Source: Imbroritus primus (GTDB lineage: Bacteria; Pseudomonadota; Gammaproteobacteria; Burkholderiales; Burkholderiaceae). Taken from it: a stretch of DNA of 64,000 bases. The translations under genes and the position numbers were made by a program. Positions 35,150-43,825 of this stretch are shown here, one piece after another. The stretch lies in NCBI RefSeq assembly GCF_964332355.1, contig NZ_OZ201293.1:2046001-2110000 (forward strand), read 5' to 3'. Below the pieces are notes generated by a model, which was not told where the DNA came from, did no database searches, and saw only the letters and a program-made list of their open reading frames with translations. Each line of letters starts with the position of its first letter. The first letter of the stretch is position 1.

Positions 35150-37489
35150 ATGCTGACAGTCTGGCTGTACCTGACCGGCGCGCTTGCTGCCTGCGGGTAC
35201 GCGATCGGCGCAGCCATGGGTTGGATCCCCTCGACGACACCGCTTGCCGCCTTGTGCCTCGGCGTGGCGCTGGCTTTCGTCCTGACCGCCGAATTCGCCA
35301 ACCGCCGCGCCCATCGCAACGCGTTTGCCGGCCTGCGCGTCCTGGGCGGCCGCGCGCTGCCGCGCGAACACGATTACCGCGCACTGGTCAACCGCGTCGA
35401 CGATGTCATTTTCGAGACCGACACGGATGCCACGCTGACGTTTCTCAGCGACGCATGGAAGAACGTCACGCTGCTCGATGTGCAAGCCTGCCTGCATACC
35501 CCGTTGTTCCGCTATCTCCATCCGGACGATCATGCCCTTAACCGCGAGCAGTTTCTCACACTCCTGTCGAATCGCGGTGGCCCAGGCCGCTACGAAACGC
35601 GCCTGATCAACCGCGATGGCCAACAGTGCTGGGTCGAGTTGCGCATCCGTCCGTTGACCGACCGGCGCGGCACTGTGACCGGCATCACCGGCGTCATGTC
35701 GGACATCCAGTCGCGCAAACGCGCCGAAGATATCCTGCGCGCCCGCGACCGCGGCCTCTCGACCCTGCTCGATCACCTGCCCGGCATGGCATTCCGCTGC
35801 CGCAACGACCGCAGCTGGACCATGGAATTCGTGAGCGACGGCTGCTTCGACCTCACCGGCTACGAAGCCGTGGACCTGCTCAACCAGCCGTCTTACGAAA
35901 AATTGATCCATGCCGAAGACCGCCGCTACGTGTGGGACTATGTGCAGAATCAGCTGGCACAGGGCAAGGCGTACCACCTCCGGTACCGCCTGCGCACGCG
36001 CGAAGGTCAGGAGAAATGGGTCGACGAACGCGGCCGTGGCGTGTTCGCCGGAGACGGCGCACTGCTGGCGATCGAAGGCTTCGTGTCCGACATCAGCAGC
36101 CAGAAGCGCGAGGAAGAGCGCGTCGAGCGCGAGCCGCTGCGCGACACACTCACAGGTCTCAAGAGCCGCGCCCTGCTGACCGACCGCATCACGTCGGCCA
36201 TGGAACAGCAGCGGCCATTCCTGGTGCTGTGCATCGACATCGACAATCTCAAGCGCATCAACGAACGGCATGGCCGTGCCACCGGCGATGCGCTGCTGCG
36301 CGGCGTCGGCGAGCGTCTTGCCACGCTGTGTGCCAGCGGCCTCGCCGCAGCCCGGCACGGCGGCGACGAGTTCGCCATCCTCGCGCCCCTGGATCACCCG
36401 CTGCCGGGGGCTCCGGGGCTGCCGCAATTGACGCATCAGGCAGCCGCGACGCTGCACGATCCCCATACGGCCGGCGTACTGCACGGCCTCGCGCTGGCGG
36501 ACCGCATCGCGCGTCTCCTCGAACGGCCATTCGTGATCGCCGACCGCACGCTCTCGCTCACGGCCCGTATCGGCATCGCCCTGAGCACGGACAAGCACGC
36601 CGACGCCGGTGCCGTGCTGCAAAGTGCGCTGCATGCTGCCTATTCCGCGCAGTGGAGCGACACTGGCAGCGCCGTGCGCTACGCTTTTGCGGGGGATGAC
36701 GTACGTCAGGCAGCGCTGGCATGGCGCCACTCCGCCGCCGAGTTCGCGCGCGAATTCAATATGACGGATCTGTCCGGCCTGTCGGTGACGCTGGCGCGCG
36801 TCATCGCCGCACCGCGAGGGGCACAAGACGCGCCAGCTACGCTGCCGGACTGGCGTGAAGCCCGGCTGCAATGGCACAGCCCACGCATCGGCATCGTGCC
36901 AACGGCTCACCTGTTTGCCCATGCCGCCGCCAACGGCACACTCGGCGTGCTCGCCGAAGCCGCCACGCGCCTCCTGTGTATGCACGCGCTGCCGCAACTG
37001 CAAGCTGGCGAGCGCCTGTGCCTGTGCTTCGAAGACGCCCTGCCCGACCACGCCTTGCTGCTGGGCGTGCAGCACGGCCTGCAGGCCACTGACGCGGGAA
37101 CGAGCGCCACGTGCGACATCCTGCTTGGCGTGCCGGCCCTGCCGGCTGCAGGTGTAGCCCCAGGCGCGGCAACCCCCGCGGAACCCCTCACAGCAAACCT
37201 CGATACGGCCTTCACCACGCTGCGCGAGGCCGGGGTACGAATCGGCATCGACATCACGATACTCGGCCATGCGAACGAGATTCCTGCGCCGGACTGGCTG
37301 GGCCGCGCCGACTACTGGCGCATCCGGTTCGATGCAGCGCAGCCGCTGCCAGCGCGACTTGCGCGCATGATCGAGACCGCCGCCGCACGCGGTATTCCCG
37401 TGGTGGCGGCAGGCGCGACAACGCATCCGGCCGCCCTCGCCTGCACCCACTGGACGGTACCGGACCACCTGCACCAGGCAAGCGCATGA
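35150..37489 (+). CDS. PAS-PAS-GGDEF protein with a degenerate EAL-like domain
   Basis: A 779-aa protein. Two N-terminal helices are followed by two PAS domains (about 75-195 and 200-325, each with a PAC-type end such as GVMSDIQSRKRAED), then a GGDEF domain with intact GGDEF at 404-408 and LCIDIDNLKRINERHG. No RxxD inhibitory site precedes it. The last 220 residues align in pattern with EAL domains but have lost the active site: EAL is EAR (570-572) and the DDFG loop reads DITILG. It is probably a diguanylate cyclase whose EAL remnant is regulatory. It is divergent from the sensor kinase gene, 100 bp apart. Confidence 0.85.
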   Translation: MLTVWLYLTGALAACGYAIGAAMGWIPSTTPLAALCLGVALAFVLTAEFANRRAHRNAFAGLRVLGGRALPREHDYRALVNRVDDVIFETDTDATLTFLSDAWKNVTLLDVQACLHTPLFRYLHPDDHALNREQFLTLLSNRGGPGRYETRLINRDGQQCWVELRIRPLTDRRGTVTGITGVMSDIQSRKRAEDILRARDRGLSTLLDHLPGMAFRCRNDRSWTMEFVSDGCFDLTGYEAVDLLNQPSYEKLIHAEDRRYVWDYVQNQLAQGKAYHLRYRLRTREGQEKWVDERGRGVFAGDGALLAIEGFVSDISSQKREEERVEREPLRDTLTGLKSRALLTDRITSAMEQQRPFLVLCIDIDNLKRINERHGRATGDALLRGVGERLATLCASGLAAARHGGDEFAILAPLDHPLPGAPGLPQLTHQAAATLHDPHTAGVLHGLALADRIARLLERPFVIADRTLSLTARIGIALSTDKHADAGAVLQSALHAAYSAQWSDTGSAVRYAFAGDDVRQAALAWRHSAAEFAREFNMTDLSGLSVTLARVIAAPRGAQDAPATLPDWREARLQWHSPRIGIVPTAHLFAHAAANGTLGVLAEAATRLLCMHALPQLQAGERLCLCFEDALPDHALLLGVQHGLQATDAGTSATCDILLGVPALPAAGVAPGAATPAEPLTANLDTAFTTLREAGVRIGIDITILGHANEIPAPDWLGRADYWRIRFDAAQPLPARLARMIETAAARGIPVVAAGATTHPAALACTHWTVPDHLHQASA

Positions 37490-37505
37490 GCCTCGCGCCA
37501 TCGCG

Positions 37506-38303
37506 TCAGAATGTCCGCTTCAGCCCGATGATCCAGTGCGCCTTGCCCAACCGCTTGCCGTCCGCCACCCATAGGTCGCGGTCGGCATTGGTGCCGGTAT
37601 AGGCAAACGACGCCGACCATCCTTCACCGAAGGCCTTGGTGACGCCCACGCGCCAGTCAGTGTAGTTGTAGGCGCTGTAGTGGCGCACGAACTGGCGGCC
37701 GATATGCAGGCCGAGCGTGACCTCGTACGGCAGCGGCACGTCCGCATTCAGCTCGATATAGCCCGAGCCGCGCGAGCTGCCCTGGTTGGTGCCCATCGAT
37801 GCGCTGTTGTAGCCGAAGAAGTCGGTCAGCGTATGCGAGTACTTCAGTGTCAGGATCTTCCAGCCCACCGAGCCATAGGCTTCGAGCGTGTTGTACTTTT
37901 CGCGTGTGCCAGGCAGGCGGGGATTGCCCGGATAGTAGAACTGCAGCAGACCGGCATCAAAGCGCCAGTCGCCGGTGGACCACGCATAGCCACCATAGAA
38001 ATCCGTCTCCAGGCTCGCATCGTTGATGGCCTTGGAACTGACATTGGTTCCCCACACACCGAGATACAGGCCGCTGGCGTGCGCATAATCGAAACCGCCC
38101 TGGATCGCCGGGCGGTTCTGCGTATAAGTCATGCCACGGAAGACATAGTTGCTGATCAGTCCGACATTGGCAGTGAAGGTATGGGGGCTGGCTGCGGTAG
38201 CTGGCTCCTGCGCCAGCCCGGCGGTCGATACGGAGAGTGCTGCGCTGGCGGCCAGGACATGAAACAGGGACTGCCGGGTACGGCGGACGTGCTGTGCGTG
38301 CAT
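37506..38303 (-). CDS. TorF-family putative porin
   Basis: A 265-aa outer-membrane protein with a signal peptide (SLFHVLAASAALSVSTAGLAQ, cleavage near residue 31). The mature part alternates polar and hydrophobic residues as in beta-barrels and begins FTANVGLISNYVFRGMTYTQNRPAIQGG, the signature of the TorF/Gcw_chp family. It ends with Phe (LKRTF), the usual outer-membrane insertion signal. It is the last gene of the methylated-amine operon, 58 bp after etfA. It might admit amines or another operon substrate, which is inference. Confidence 0.82.
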   Translation of the reverse strand: MHAQHVRRTRQSLFHVLAASAALSVSTAGLAQEPATAASPHTFTANVGLISNYVFRGMTYTQNRPAIQGGFDYAHASGLYLGVWGTNVSSKAINDASLETDFYGGYAWSTGDWRFDAGLLQFYYPGNPRLPGTREKYNTLEAYGSVGWKILTLKYSHTLTDFFGYNSASMGTNQGSSRGSGYIELNADVPLPYEVTLGLHIGRQFVRHYSAYNYTDWRVGVTKAFGEGWSASFAYTGTNADRDLWVADGKRLGKAHWIIGLKRTF

Positions 38304-38323
38304 GGGGAACCTCTCAACGTAAG

Positions 38324-38344
38324 GCGGGCGGCCAGACCGCCCGC
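38324..38344 (-). other. GC-rich hairpin between etfA and the porin gene
   Basis: A perfect 8-bp stem (38324-38331 with 38337-38344) with a 5-base loop and no T-run. It could protect the 3' end of the etfA message or lower porin expression; it is not a standard terminator. Confidence 0.5.
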
Positions 38345-38361
38345 ATGTGGGAATGTGAGAA

Positions 38362-39318
38362 TCAGAAGTGACTGCGCAACTCTTGCCCGACCTCGAAGAT
38401 GTCGCCGACGATGCCGTACTTGGCAATCGTGAAGATGGAGGCCTCGGGATCGGTATTCACGGCGACGATGGTGTCCACGTGCTTCATGCCGGCCATGTGC
38501 TGCACCGAACCGGAGATACCCATGGCGATGTACAGCTTGCAGTTCGCCGCCGTCTTGCCGGACTGTCCGACCTGGCGCGACTTGGGCAGCCAGCCGGCAT
38601 CGGCGATGGGGCGCGAGCAGCCGAGCGTGGCCTGAAGGCTGTCGGCCAGCTCCATGAACTGCTCGACGTTGTCTTCCTCGCCCACGCCGCGCCCGATCGA
38701 CATAATGAAATCGGCACCCGGAATATCCACGTCATCCGCCGCCGCCGGCTCCTCGAAGCCGAGGTGCTGGCTACGTGCCGTGACGGCCGCCGCGGCCTGT
38801 GACGAGACCGTGGGTGCGCCGGCCGTTTCCACCGGCTTGTAGGAGCCAGGCCGCACCGTCAGCAGCACCACCGCGCGCTCCGGGAACTCCACTTCCACGT
38901 TCACCTTCTGCCCGTAGCCGGAACGTGTGGCTACCCAGCCGCCGTCCTTCTCGATCTTGAACACGTCGGTGGTAAAGCCGTAGCCGCCCCGCACTGCCAG
39001 CGGTGCGGCGTAGCCGAGCGTATCCACGCTGTGCGGCACCAGCACCAGCGACGGAGTGCGCGCCTCGATCAGCGCGCGCACCGAAGCTTCGTACACATCC
39101 GGATCGAAATCGTTGCCGGCCGCCGCCATGGCGATGATCTCGTCAACGCCCTCGAGCTTCAGCTGCTCGACATACGCCGCGGTATCCGCGCCGATGACCG
39201 CCACCCAGACTGGCTCGCCCGTGGCAGCCTTGAGCGCCGTGGCCGCGGCCACCAGCTCGCGGCTGACGGGGCGCAGTTCACCCTTGCGATATTCAGTCAC
39301 TACCAGAATGCCGCTCAT
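38362..39318 (-). CDS. etfA: Electron transfer flavoprotein, alpha subunit
   Basis: FAD-binding subunit of ETF, which carries electrons from flavin dehydrogenases to a membrane acceptor. The 318-aa protein has the C-terminal FAD-binding segment (LPKSRQVGQSGKTAANCKLYIAMGISGSVQHMAGM) with the conserved Arg, Ser and His. It starts directly after the etfB stop with no gap. Linked to trimethylamine dehydrogenase and an Fe-S membrane protein, it is the expected electron acceptor of trimethylamine dehydrogenase, as established for the Methylophilus enzyme. Confidence 0.94.
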   Translation of the reverse strand: MSGILVVTEYRKGELRPVSRELVAAATALKAATGEPVWVAVIGADTAAYVEQLKLEGVDEIIAMAAAGNDFDPDVYEASVRALIEARTPSLVLVPHSVDTLGYAAPLAVRGGYGFTTDVFKIEKDGGWVATRSGYGQKVNVEVEFPERAVVLLTVRPGSYKPVETAGAPTVSSQAAAAVTARSQHLGFEEPAAADDVDIPGADFIMSIGRGVGEEDNVEQFMELADSLQATLGCSRPIADAGWLPKSRQVGQSGKTAANCKLYIAMGISGSVQHMAGMKHVDTIVAVNTDPEASIFTIAKYGIVGDIFEVGQELRSHF

Positions 39319-40119
39319 TTATGCTTCTCCTCGAAATTCCTTGATCAGTTGCGCGAGCTTCGCTGCCTGTTCGGCCGGCGTGCCTTCGATCATCTGGGCA
39401 CGGCCACGCTCAGGCACGTACATGCGGCGCACGCGCGACAACGAGCCAGCAACGCCAAGATCGCCCGGAGCTACGCCGAGCGCAGCGGGTTCCAACACTT
39501 CGATCTCGCGGGATGCCGCCTGCTTGATGCCGCGCAGCGAGGCGTAGCGCGGCGTGTTGATACCGAGCTGCAGCGTCAGCACGGCCGGGCACTCGACGCG
39601 TACCTGCGCGTACAGCCCCCCTTCCAGTTCGCGGCGCACGGTGGCGGTGTTGGCGCCTGGCTGGTACTCCAGCGCCGCAACCACGGCGGCATGCGGCGCA
39701 TCCAGCAACGCCGCCAATGCCATACCGGTGGCGCCGTAGGCATGGTCGGAACCCTGCACGCCAGCAAACACCAGCGCGGCGTTCTCGCGGCGTGCCAGCG
39801 CTGCCAGAACCCGTGCCACGGCAATCGGATCCGCTTCCTCGAGCGCATCGCTCCAGATGCGGATGGCGCGATCCGCGCCCTTGGCCAGGCACTTGCGCAA
39901 CTCTTCATCGGCACTGTCCGGGCCGACCGTCACGACCACCACTTCGATGCCTTCGCCACCTGGCCCTTCCTTCAGGCGCATGGCTTCCTCGAGCGTGTAG
40001 TTGTCCCATTCGTTGAGGTCGTGCAGCAGGAAATCGGGATCGACATCGCGGCCATCGCCGCGCATCTCGAAGTCCTCATCCAGCGCAGCCACCTGCTTGA
40101 TCGTCACCAGTATCTTCAT
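39319..40119 (-). CDS. etfB: Electron transfer flavoprotein, beta subunit
   Basis: AMP-binding partner of EtfA, 266 aa. It begins MKILVTIKQVAALDEDFEM and contains the DLNEWDNYTLEEAMRLKE and VQGSDHAYGATG segments. The start overlaps the stop of the repeat-protein gene by 4 bp (ATGA), so the two are translationally coupled, and the stop abuts the etfA start. Its sequence is of the type found with dimethylglycine and trimethylamine dehydrogenases, not the housekeeping fatty-acid ETF, judging from context and from divergence in the adenine-binding loop. Confidence 0.93.
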   Translation of the reverse strand: MKILVTIKQVAALDEDFEMRGDGRDVDPDFLLHDLNEWDNYTLEEAMRLKEGPGGEGIEVVVVTVGPDSADEELRKCLAKGADRAIRIWSDALEEADPIAVARVLAALARRENAALVFAGVQGSDHAYGATGMALAALLDAPHAAVVAALEYQPGANTATVRRELEGGLYAQVRVECPAVLTLQLGINTPRYASLRGIKQAASREIEVLEPAALGVAPGDLGVAGSLSRVRRMYVPERGRAQMIEGTPAEQAAKLAQLIKEFRGEA

Positions 40120-41543
40120 ATTGTCTCCATCGTCCTGAGTGGTGCCGCCCGTTCCTGCCGAGGCAGGCAAAACGCCTCCCCGGCCTGTCGGGCGAAATGC
40201 GCGAAAACACGGAAACGCACCTGCGAGTCCGGGTCGTTGCGCATGCGCCAGCGGTCCGCATCGGTGAGATGCGGATGGTCCACCAGCAACGCGCGGTGCA
40301 GCGCATAACCATCCTTGCGCAGCATCAGCAGAACGCTGCGGCTGGCATGGCGGTTGAGAATGACGGCCCGGCGCACGTCCGGGCTGTCGTGCCTGGCCAG
40401 GGCGGCCAGGCGTGTCGGCGAGACCTCGCGCTGCTGCGCAACGCCTGCCAGCACATCGATATCGGTGCTGCGCGCCAGGCGCCGCACCAGCTGTACCGAA
40501 ATATCGTGGCGATACGCCACGCCGGCCTGGACCCATGGCACCGGATCGAGGCTGAGACGTTCAAGCAACTCCGGCGGGCAGGCAGGATGCCGCGCCACGC
40601 CCCGCCGGACATCGGCCTCGGCATCGCCTGCCAGCCGGGTGAGCCGGTCGACAGGGCATGCAGCATTGCGCGCCACGGTACGCCGTACCCAGACATCGGC
40701 ATCCTCCAGCAGCCAGTCCACCAGCCGTGGCGGCAGATCGGCGCGGCCAGCGATGGTCCGGCGCACGCCGGCATCGCGGTCAAAACACAATGTGAGCAAG
40801 GCGGCCATGGGCAATGCAGCCTGCGCCGCCGCCGCGCGCCGCACGGCGGCATCGCCATCGGCCGCTAGGCGGGCCAGCAGATCGGCCGATGTGCGCACCT
40901 GACGTGCCAGGGATCGGCGCTCAAGCACCCCATCGGGCAACCGCGTCAGCAAGCGCGCCGGGCATGCCGGATGCAGGAGGATCTGGGCGCGCACGGCCGG
41001 CTCCACGGTGGACTGCCAGAGTGTGTCGAGCGTGCGGGCGTCCGTGGCGAGGTTGACGGCCAGCAGGCGCTCGAGCCCTGCGGGATGGCGCCGCTCCAGA
41101 TCGGCCAGCAGTTCCGGGGCAACCCCGGTGTTCTCGCACAGCGCGCGCAGCACAGGCGGCGTGGGATTGCAGCCCGCCAGCGCCGCCAGCACCATGCGCG
41201 GCGTATTGGGATGCCGCGCCAGCAGCTCGCAGGTGCGCGCACTGCGCGCCGCATCCCAGACATGTGCCAGCGCATGCGCGGGCGTGGCGGGGTTGCGTGC
41301 CAGCCGTACCAGCACCATCTCGTCGTGTGCGCAGCGCTGTGCCAGCGCGCTCAGTACACTGGCTGGCAGGAACGGCGCAGCGGCCAGTTGCAGGCAATCG
41401 GCACGGGCCTGGAACAGGCGCTGCGCCAAGGCTTCGCGGTGCCCTCCTGCGGCATGCGGGTACAGGGCCGCCGCCGCAAAGGGATCGCTGCAGCTCCGCG
41501 CACGCCGCAGCAGCTCGAGCCAGTGCCGGTGCGAGATCGCCAT
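40116..41543 (-). CDS. Variant leucine-rich-repeat (LRV/HEAT-like) protein of unknown function
   Basis: A 475-aa protein made almost wholly of 22-26-residue helical repeats of the pattern D-xx-VRR-x-VARH-x-ACP-x-x-LLERL-A (for example DADVWVRRTVARNAACPVDRLTRLA and EADVRRGVARHPACPPELLERLS). That is the variant leucine-rich repeat, known from an Azotobacter protein next to nitrogen-fixation genes. No signal peptide. Cysteines recur once per repeat at the ACP position, but I see no compact 4Fe-4S cysteine cluster at the N-terminus. It lies between the Fe-S membrane protein (12 bp) and etfB (4-bp overlap), so it is made with the electron-transfer chain. A scaffold or assembly role is inference. 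Confidence 0.75.
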   Translation of the reverse strand: MAISHRHWLELLRRARSCSDPFAAAALYPHAAGGHREALAQRLFQARADCLQLAAAPFLPASVLSALAQRCAHDEMVLVRLARNPATPAHALAHVWDAARSARTCELLARHPNTPRMVLAALAGCNPTPPVLRALCENTGVAPELLADLERRHPAGLERLLAVNLATDARTLDTLWQSTVEPAVRAQILLHPACPARLLTRLPDGVLERRSLARQVRTSADLLARLAADGDAAVRRAAAAQAALPMAALLTLCFDRDAGVRRTIAGRADLPPRLVDWLLEDADVWVRRTVARNAACPVDRLTRLAGDAEADVRRGVARHPACPPELLERLSLDPVPWVQAGVAYRHDISVQLVRRLARSTDIDVLAGVAQQREVSPTRLAALARHDSPDVRRAVILNRHASRSVLLMLRKDGYALHRALLVDHPHLTDADRWRMRNDPDSQVRFRVFAHFARQAGEAFCLPRQERAAPLRTMETI

Positions 41544-41555
41544 GGACGTGTGCGC

Positions 41556-43742
41556 TCAGGCCACCACCAGCGGCGCGCCGGCATCCTCGGCGGCAGGCGT
41601 ACCGCTATCGTCGGCATCGCCGTCCACCATCTGTTCGTCGAGCGCCTCGCTGATCATTTCGATCAGTTCGCGCACCACGAACTTGCCTTCGTAGCCGGCC
41701 GTCTTGAGGGCATCCTCGAACATCGTCAGGTCCTTCGGGCAACAGACGACGAAGACCTCCAGCCCGTCGATCCCCGCAGCCTCCTTGATACGCATCTGCG
41801 AGGGCTTCTCCACACCAACCGGATCGGGCATCCAGATACGCCCGCCGCCGGCGCCGCAACAGAACGAGTTGTCACCGTGGCGCGGCATCTCGACCAGATC
41901 GCAGCCAATGGCCTTGAGGATGTCGCGCGGCGCGTCGTAACCCTTGTTGAAGCGGCCCAGGTGACACGGATCGTGCAGCGTGACGCGGGAGCCGAGCGGC
42001 TTGCGGATGGTCAGCTTGCCTTCGCGCAGCATGCGCAGCACGTAGCTGGTGTAGTGCTCGATCTCGTATTGCCCGCCGAACTCCGGATACTCGTTGCGAA
42101 TGGTGTTGTACGAGTGCGGATCGGTGGTGACGATGGTCTTGAAGCTGGCCGTGCCGAGCGTGGCGATATTGGTTTCCGCCAGCAGCTCGTACAGCCCTTC
42201 CTCGCCAACCCGCCGCACGTCATTGCCAGCATTCGATTCGCCCTCGTACAGCAGGCCGAAGTCGACGCCTGCGTCATGCAGCAGCGTGGCAAATGCCTGG
42301 CTCACCTTCTGGTTGCGCGGATCGAACGACGCGTAGTCGCCGACGAACCACAGCACGTCCACCGGCTCCTTGCGCGCATCCTTGACCGGGAACGGCAGCG
42401 CCTTGGTCCATGCGGCGCGTTTGCGCTTCGACTCGCCGAAGGAGTTGCCGGTCTTGTGGATCGTCTGCAGCGTCTTCTGCAGTTGCGGTTCCATGTCGCC
42501 ATCCTCGACCAGCTTGCGGCGCATCTGCACGATGATCGGCACATGTTCGACGGCCACCGGGCAGATTTCCACGCAGGCCATGCAGGTGCGGCACGACCAC
42601 AGCGTTTCCATGAACACCTGGCCGCCGTCCTTGCCGTGCACGCTCAGCTTGACCTCATCCGGCAGCGCGTTCTTCTGCAAGGCTTCATTGGCAAACTCGC
42701 GCAGCGACAGGATCACGTCGCGCGGCGACAGCGGTGCGCCCGAGGCATTGGCCGGGCAGGCCTCGTGGCAGCGGCCGCACTTGGTGCAGGCATCCAGGTT
42801 CAGCAGGTGCTTCCAGGTGAAATCGGTGATGGCGGTGTAGCCCACCTTTTCGCTGTCCGCCGGCTGGCGCGGCAGGCGTTGCGCGGCCAGCGGGTCGCGG
42901 AACATCAGCGAACCCGAGGAGGTGAAGATGTGCTTGACCTTGGTAAAAGGAATCAGCGCGATCAATGTCAGCGCGATGATGCCGTGGAACCACCACAGGC
43001 CGCTGCGCAGCATGCCTGCGCCCTCGGCGCTCAGGCCGCCGGCGCGCAGGACCTCAGCCAGGGCCGCGCCGAACGGCGACCACCAGCGCAGGTCCCACAC
43101 TTCGGGCCGCTCCTGCAGCCACACCAGGCGTGCGGCCTCCAGCAGGTAGCCGGTGATGCCGATGATGATCAGGGTCCAGAGAAACGCCCAGTCCTCGCGG
43201 CGATAGCCGCTGCGGTCGTAATCGGGATCGCCGGGCTTGCGGTCCGGGCGCTTGTAGTCGAGCTTGGGCGGCTTGATCCAGCCACGGCGGACCATCATGT
43301 ACAGCAGGCCCGCGATCATCGCCACGCCGGCAAAATCGAGCACCAGCGAAAACCACAAGTAGAAATCGCCATGCCAGAACGACAGGCCGAACAGCTTGGA
43401 CGTGATGTCGTAATCGACGGTAATGGTTGCAGTACCGATAAACAGCAGCGCAAAGCCATAGAAGATCATGCGGTGCGCACGGCCGGCAGCGGGGTCGCGG
43501 CGCATGATAGTGCGGTGGCTCGCCACCGTGCGGCACATCTGCAGGAAGCGCTCGCCGAGCGCCAGCGGCACGCCGATGGGCTGGCCGCGCCGGTACTTGC
43601 GCACCTGCACGAATACGCCGTAAAAGAACACGCCAATCGCACCGAACCCCAGCAGGTAGAACAGTACGATGGCGTGTGAGGAAAAACCCTCGAACAGGAT
43701 ACGTGTGACCTGGACCGGGTCGAATGTGTCTGCAGAAAACAT
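41556..43742 (-). CDS. Membrane (Fe-S)-binding oxidoreductase, DgcB/heterodisulfide-reductase type
   Basis: A 728-aa protein. The N-terminal half has about six membrane helices of the NarI/HdrE type with conserved His residues. A ferredoxin domain with two 4Fe-4S motifs follows (CTKCGRCHEACP near 318-329, CRTCMACVEICP near 381-392). The C-terminal CCG domain has HDPCHLGR, FCCGAGGGR and VVCCPKD. It resembles DgcB of dimethylglycine catabolism, thought to take electrons from ETF to the quinone pool. The start MFSADTFDPVQV at 43742 has a GAGACGG-like ribosome site. Placed between trimethylamine dehydrogenase and etfBA, it most likely replaces ETF:quinone oxidoreductase. Confidence 0.87.
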   Translation of the reverse strand: MFSADTFDPVQVTRILFEGFSSHAIVLFYLLGFGAIGVFFYGVFVQVRKYRRGQPIGVPLALGERFLQMCRTVASHRTIMRRDPAAGRAHRMIFYGFALLFIGTATITVDYDITSKLFGLSFWHGDFYLWFSLVLDFAGVAMIAGLLYMMVRRGWIKPPKLDYKRPDRKPGDPDYDRSGYRREDWAFLWTLIIIGITGYLLEAARLVWLQERPEVWDLRWWSPFGAALAEVLRAGGLSAEGAGMLRSGLWWFHGIIALTLIALIPFTKVKHIFTSSGSLMFRDPLAAQRLPRQPADSEKVGYTAITDFTWKHLLNLDACTKCGRCHEACPANASGAPLSPRDVILSLREFANEALQKNALPDEVKLSVHGKDGGQVFMETLWSCRTCMACVEICPVAVEHVPIIVQMRRKLVEDGDMEPQLQKTLQTIHKTGNSFGESKRKRAAWTKALPFPVKDARKEPVDVLWFVGDYASFDPRNQKVSQAFATLLHDAGVDFGLLYEGESNAGNDVRRVGEEGLYELLAETNIATLGTASFKTIVTTDPHSYNTIRNEYPEFGGQYEIEHYTSYVLRMLREGKLTIRKPLGSRVTLHDPCHLGRFNKGYDAPRDILKAIGCDLVEMPRHGDNSFCCGAGGGRIWMPDPVGVEKPSQMRIKEAAGIDGLEVFVVCCPKDLTMFEDALKTAGYEGKFVVRELIEMISEALDEQMVDGDADDSGTPAAEDAGAPLVVA

Positions 43743-43825
43743 GTGGCAGCTTCCGTCTCGTGCGGTGAGGCACGGGCGGCCCCGCAGAGCCGCCCATGCA
43801 GTACTACAGGGGCGAACCAGGAAGG

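Noticed and set aside
35102..37501. Long open frame (about 800 codons) opposite the PAS-GGDEF gene
   Set aside because: No recognisable domain, skewed composition, while the plus-strand protein has clear PAS and GGDEF motifs.
40971..43679. Very long open frame (about 900 codons) opposite the Fe-S protein and repeat-protein genes
   Set aside because: It spans two well-supported genes in antisense and gives a low-complexity His/Arg-rich product.
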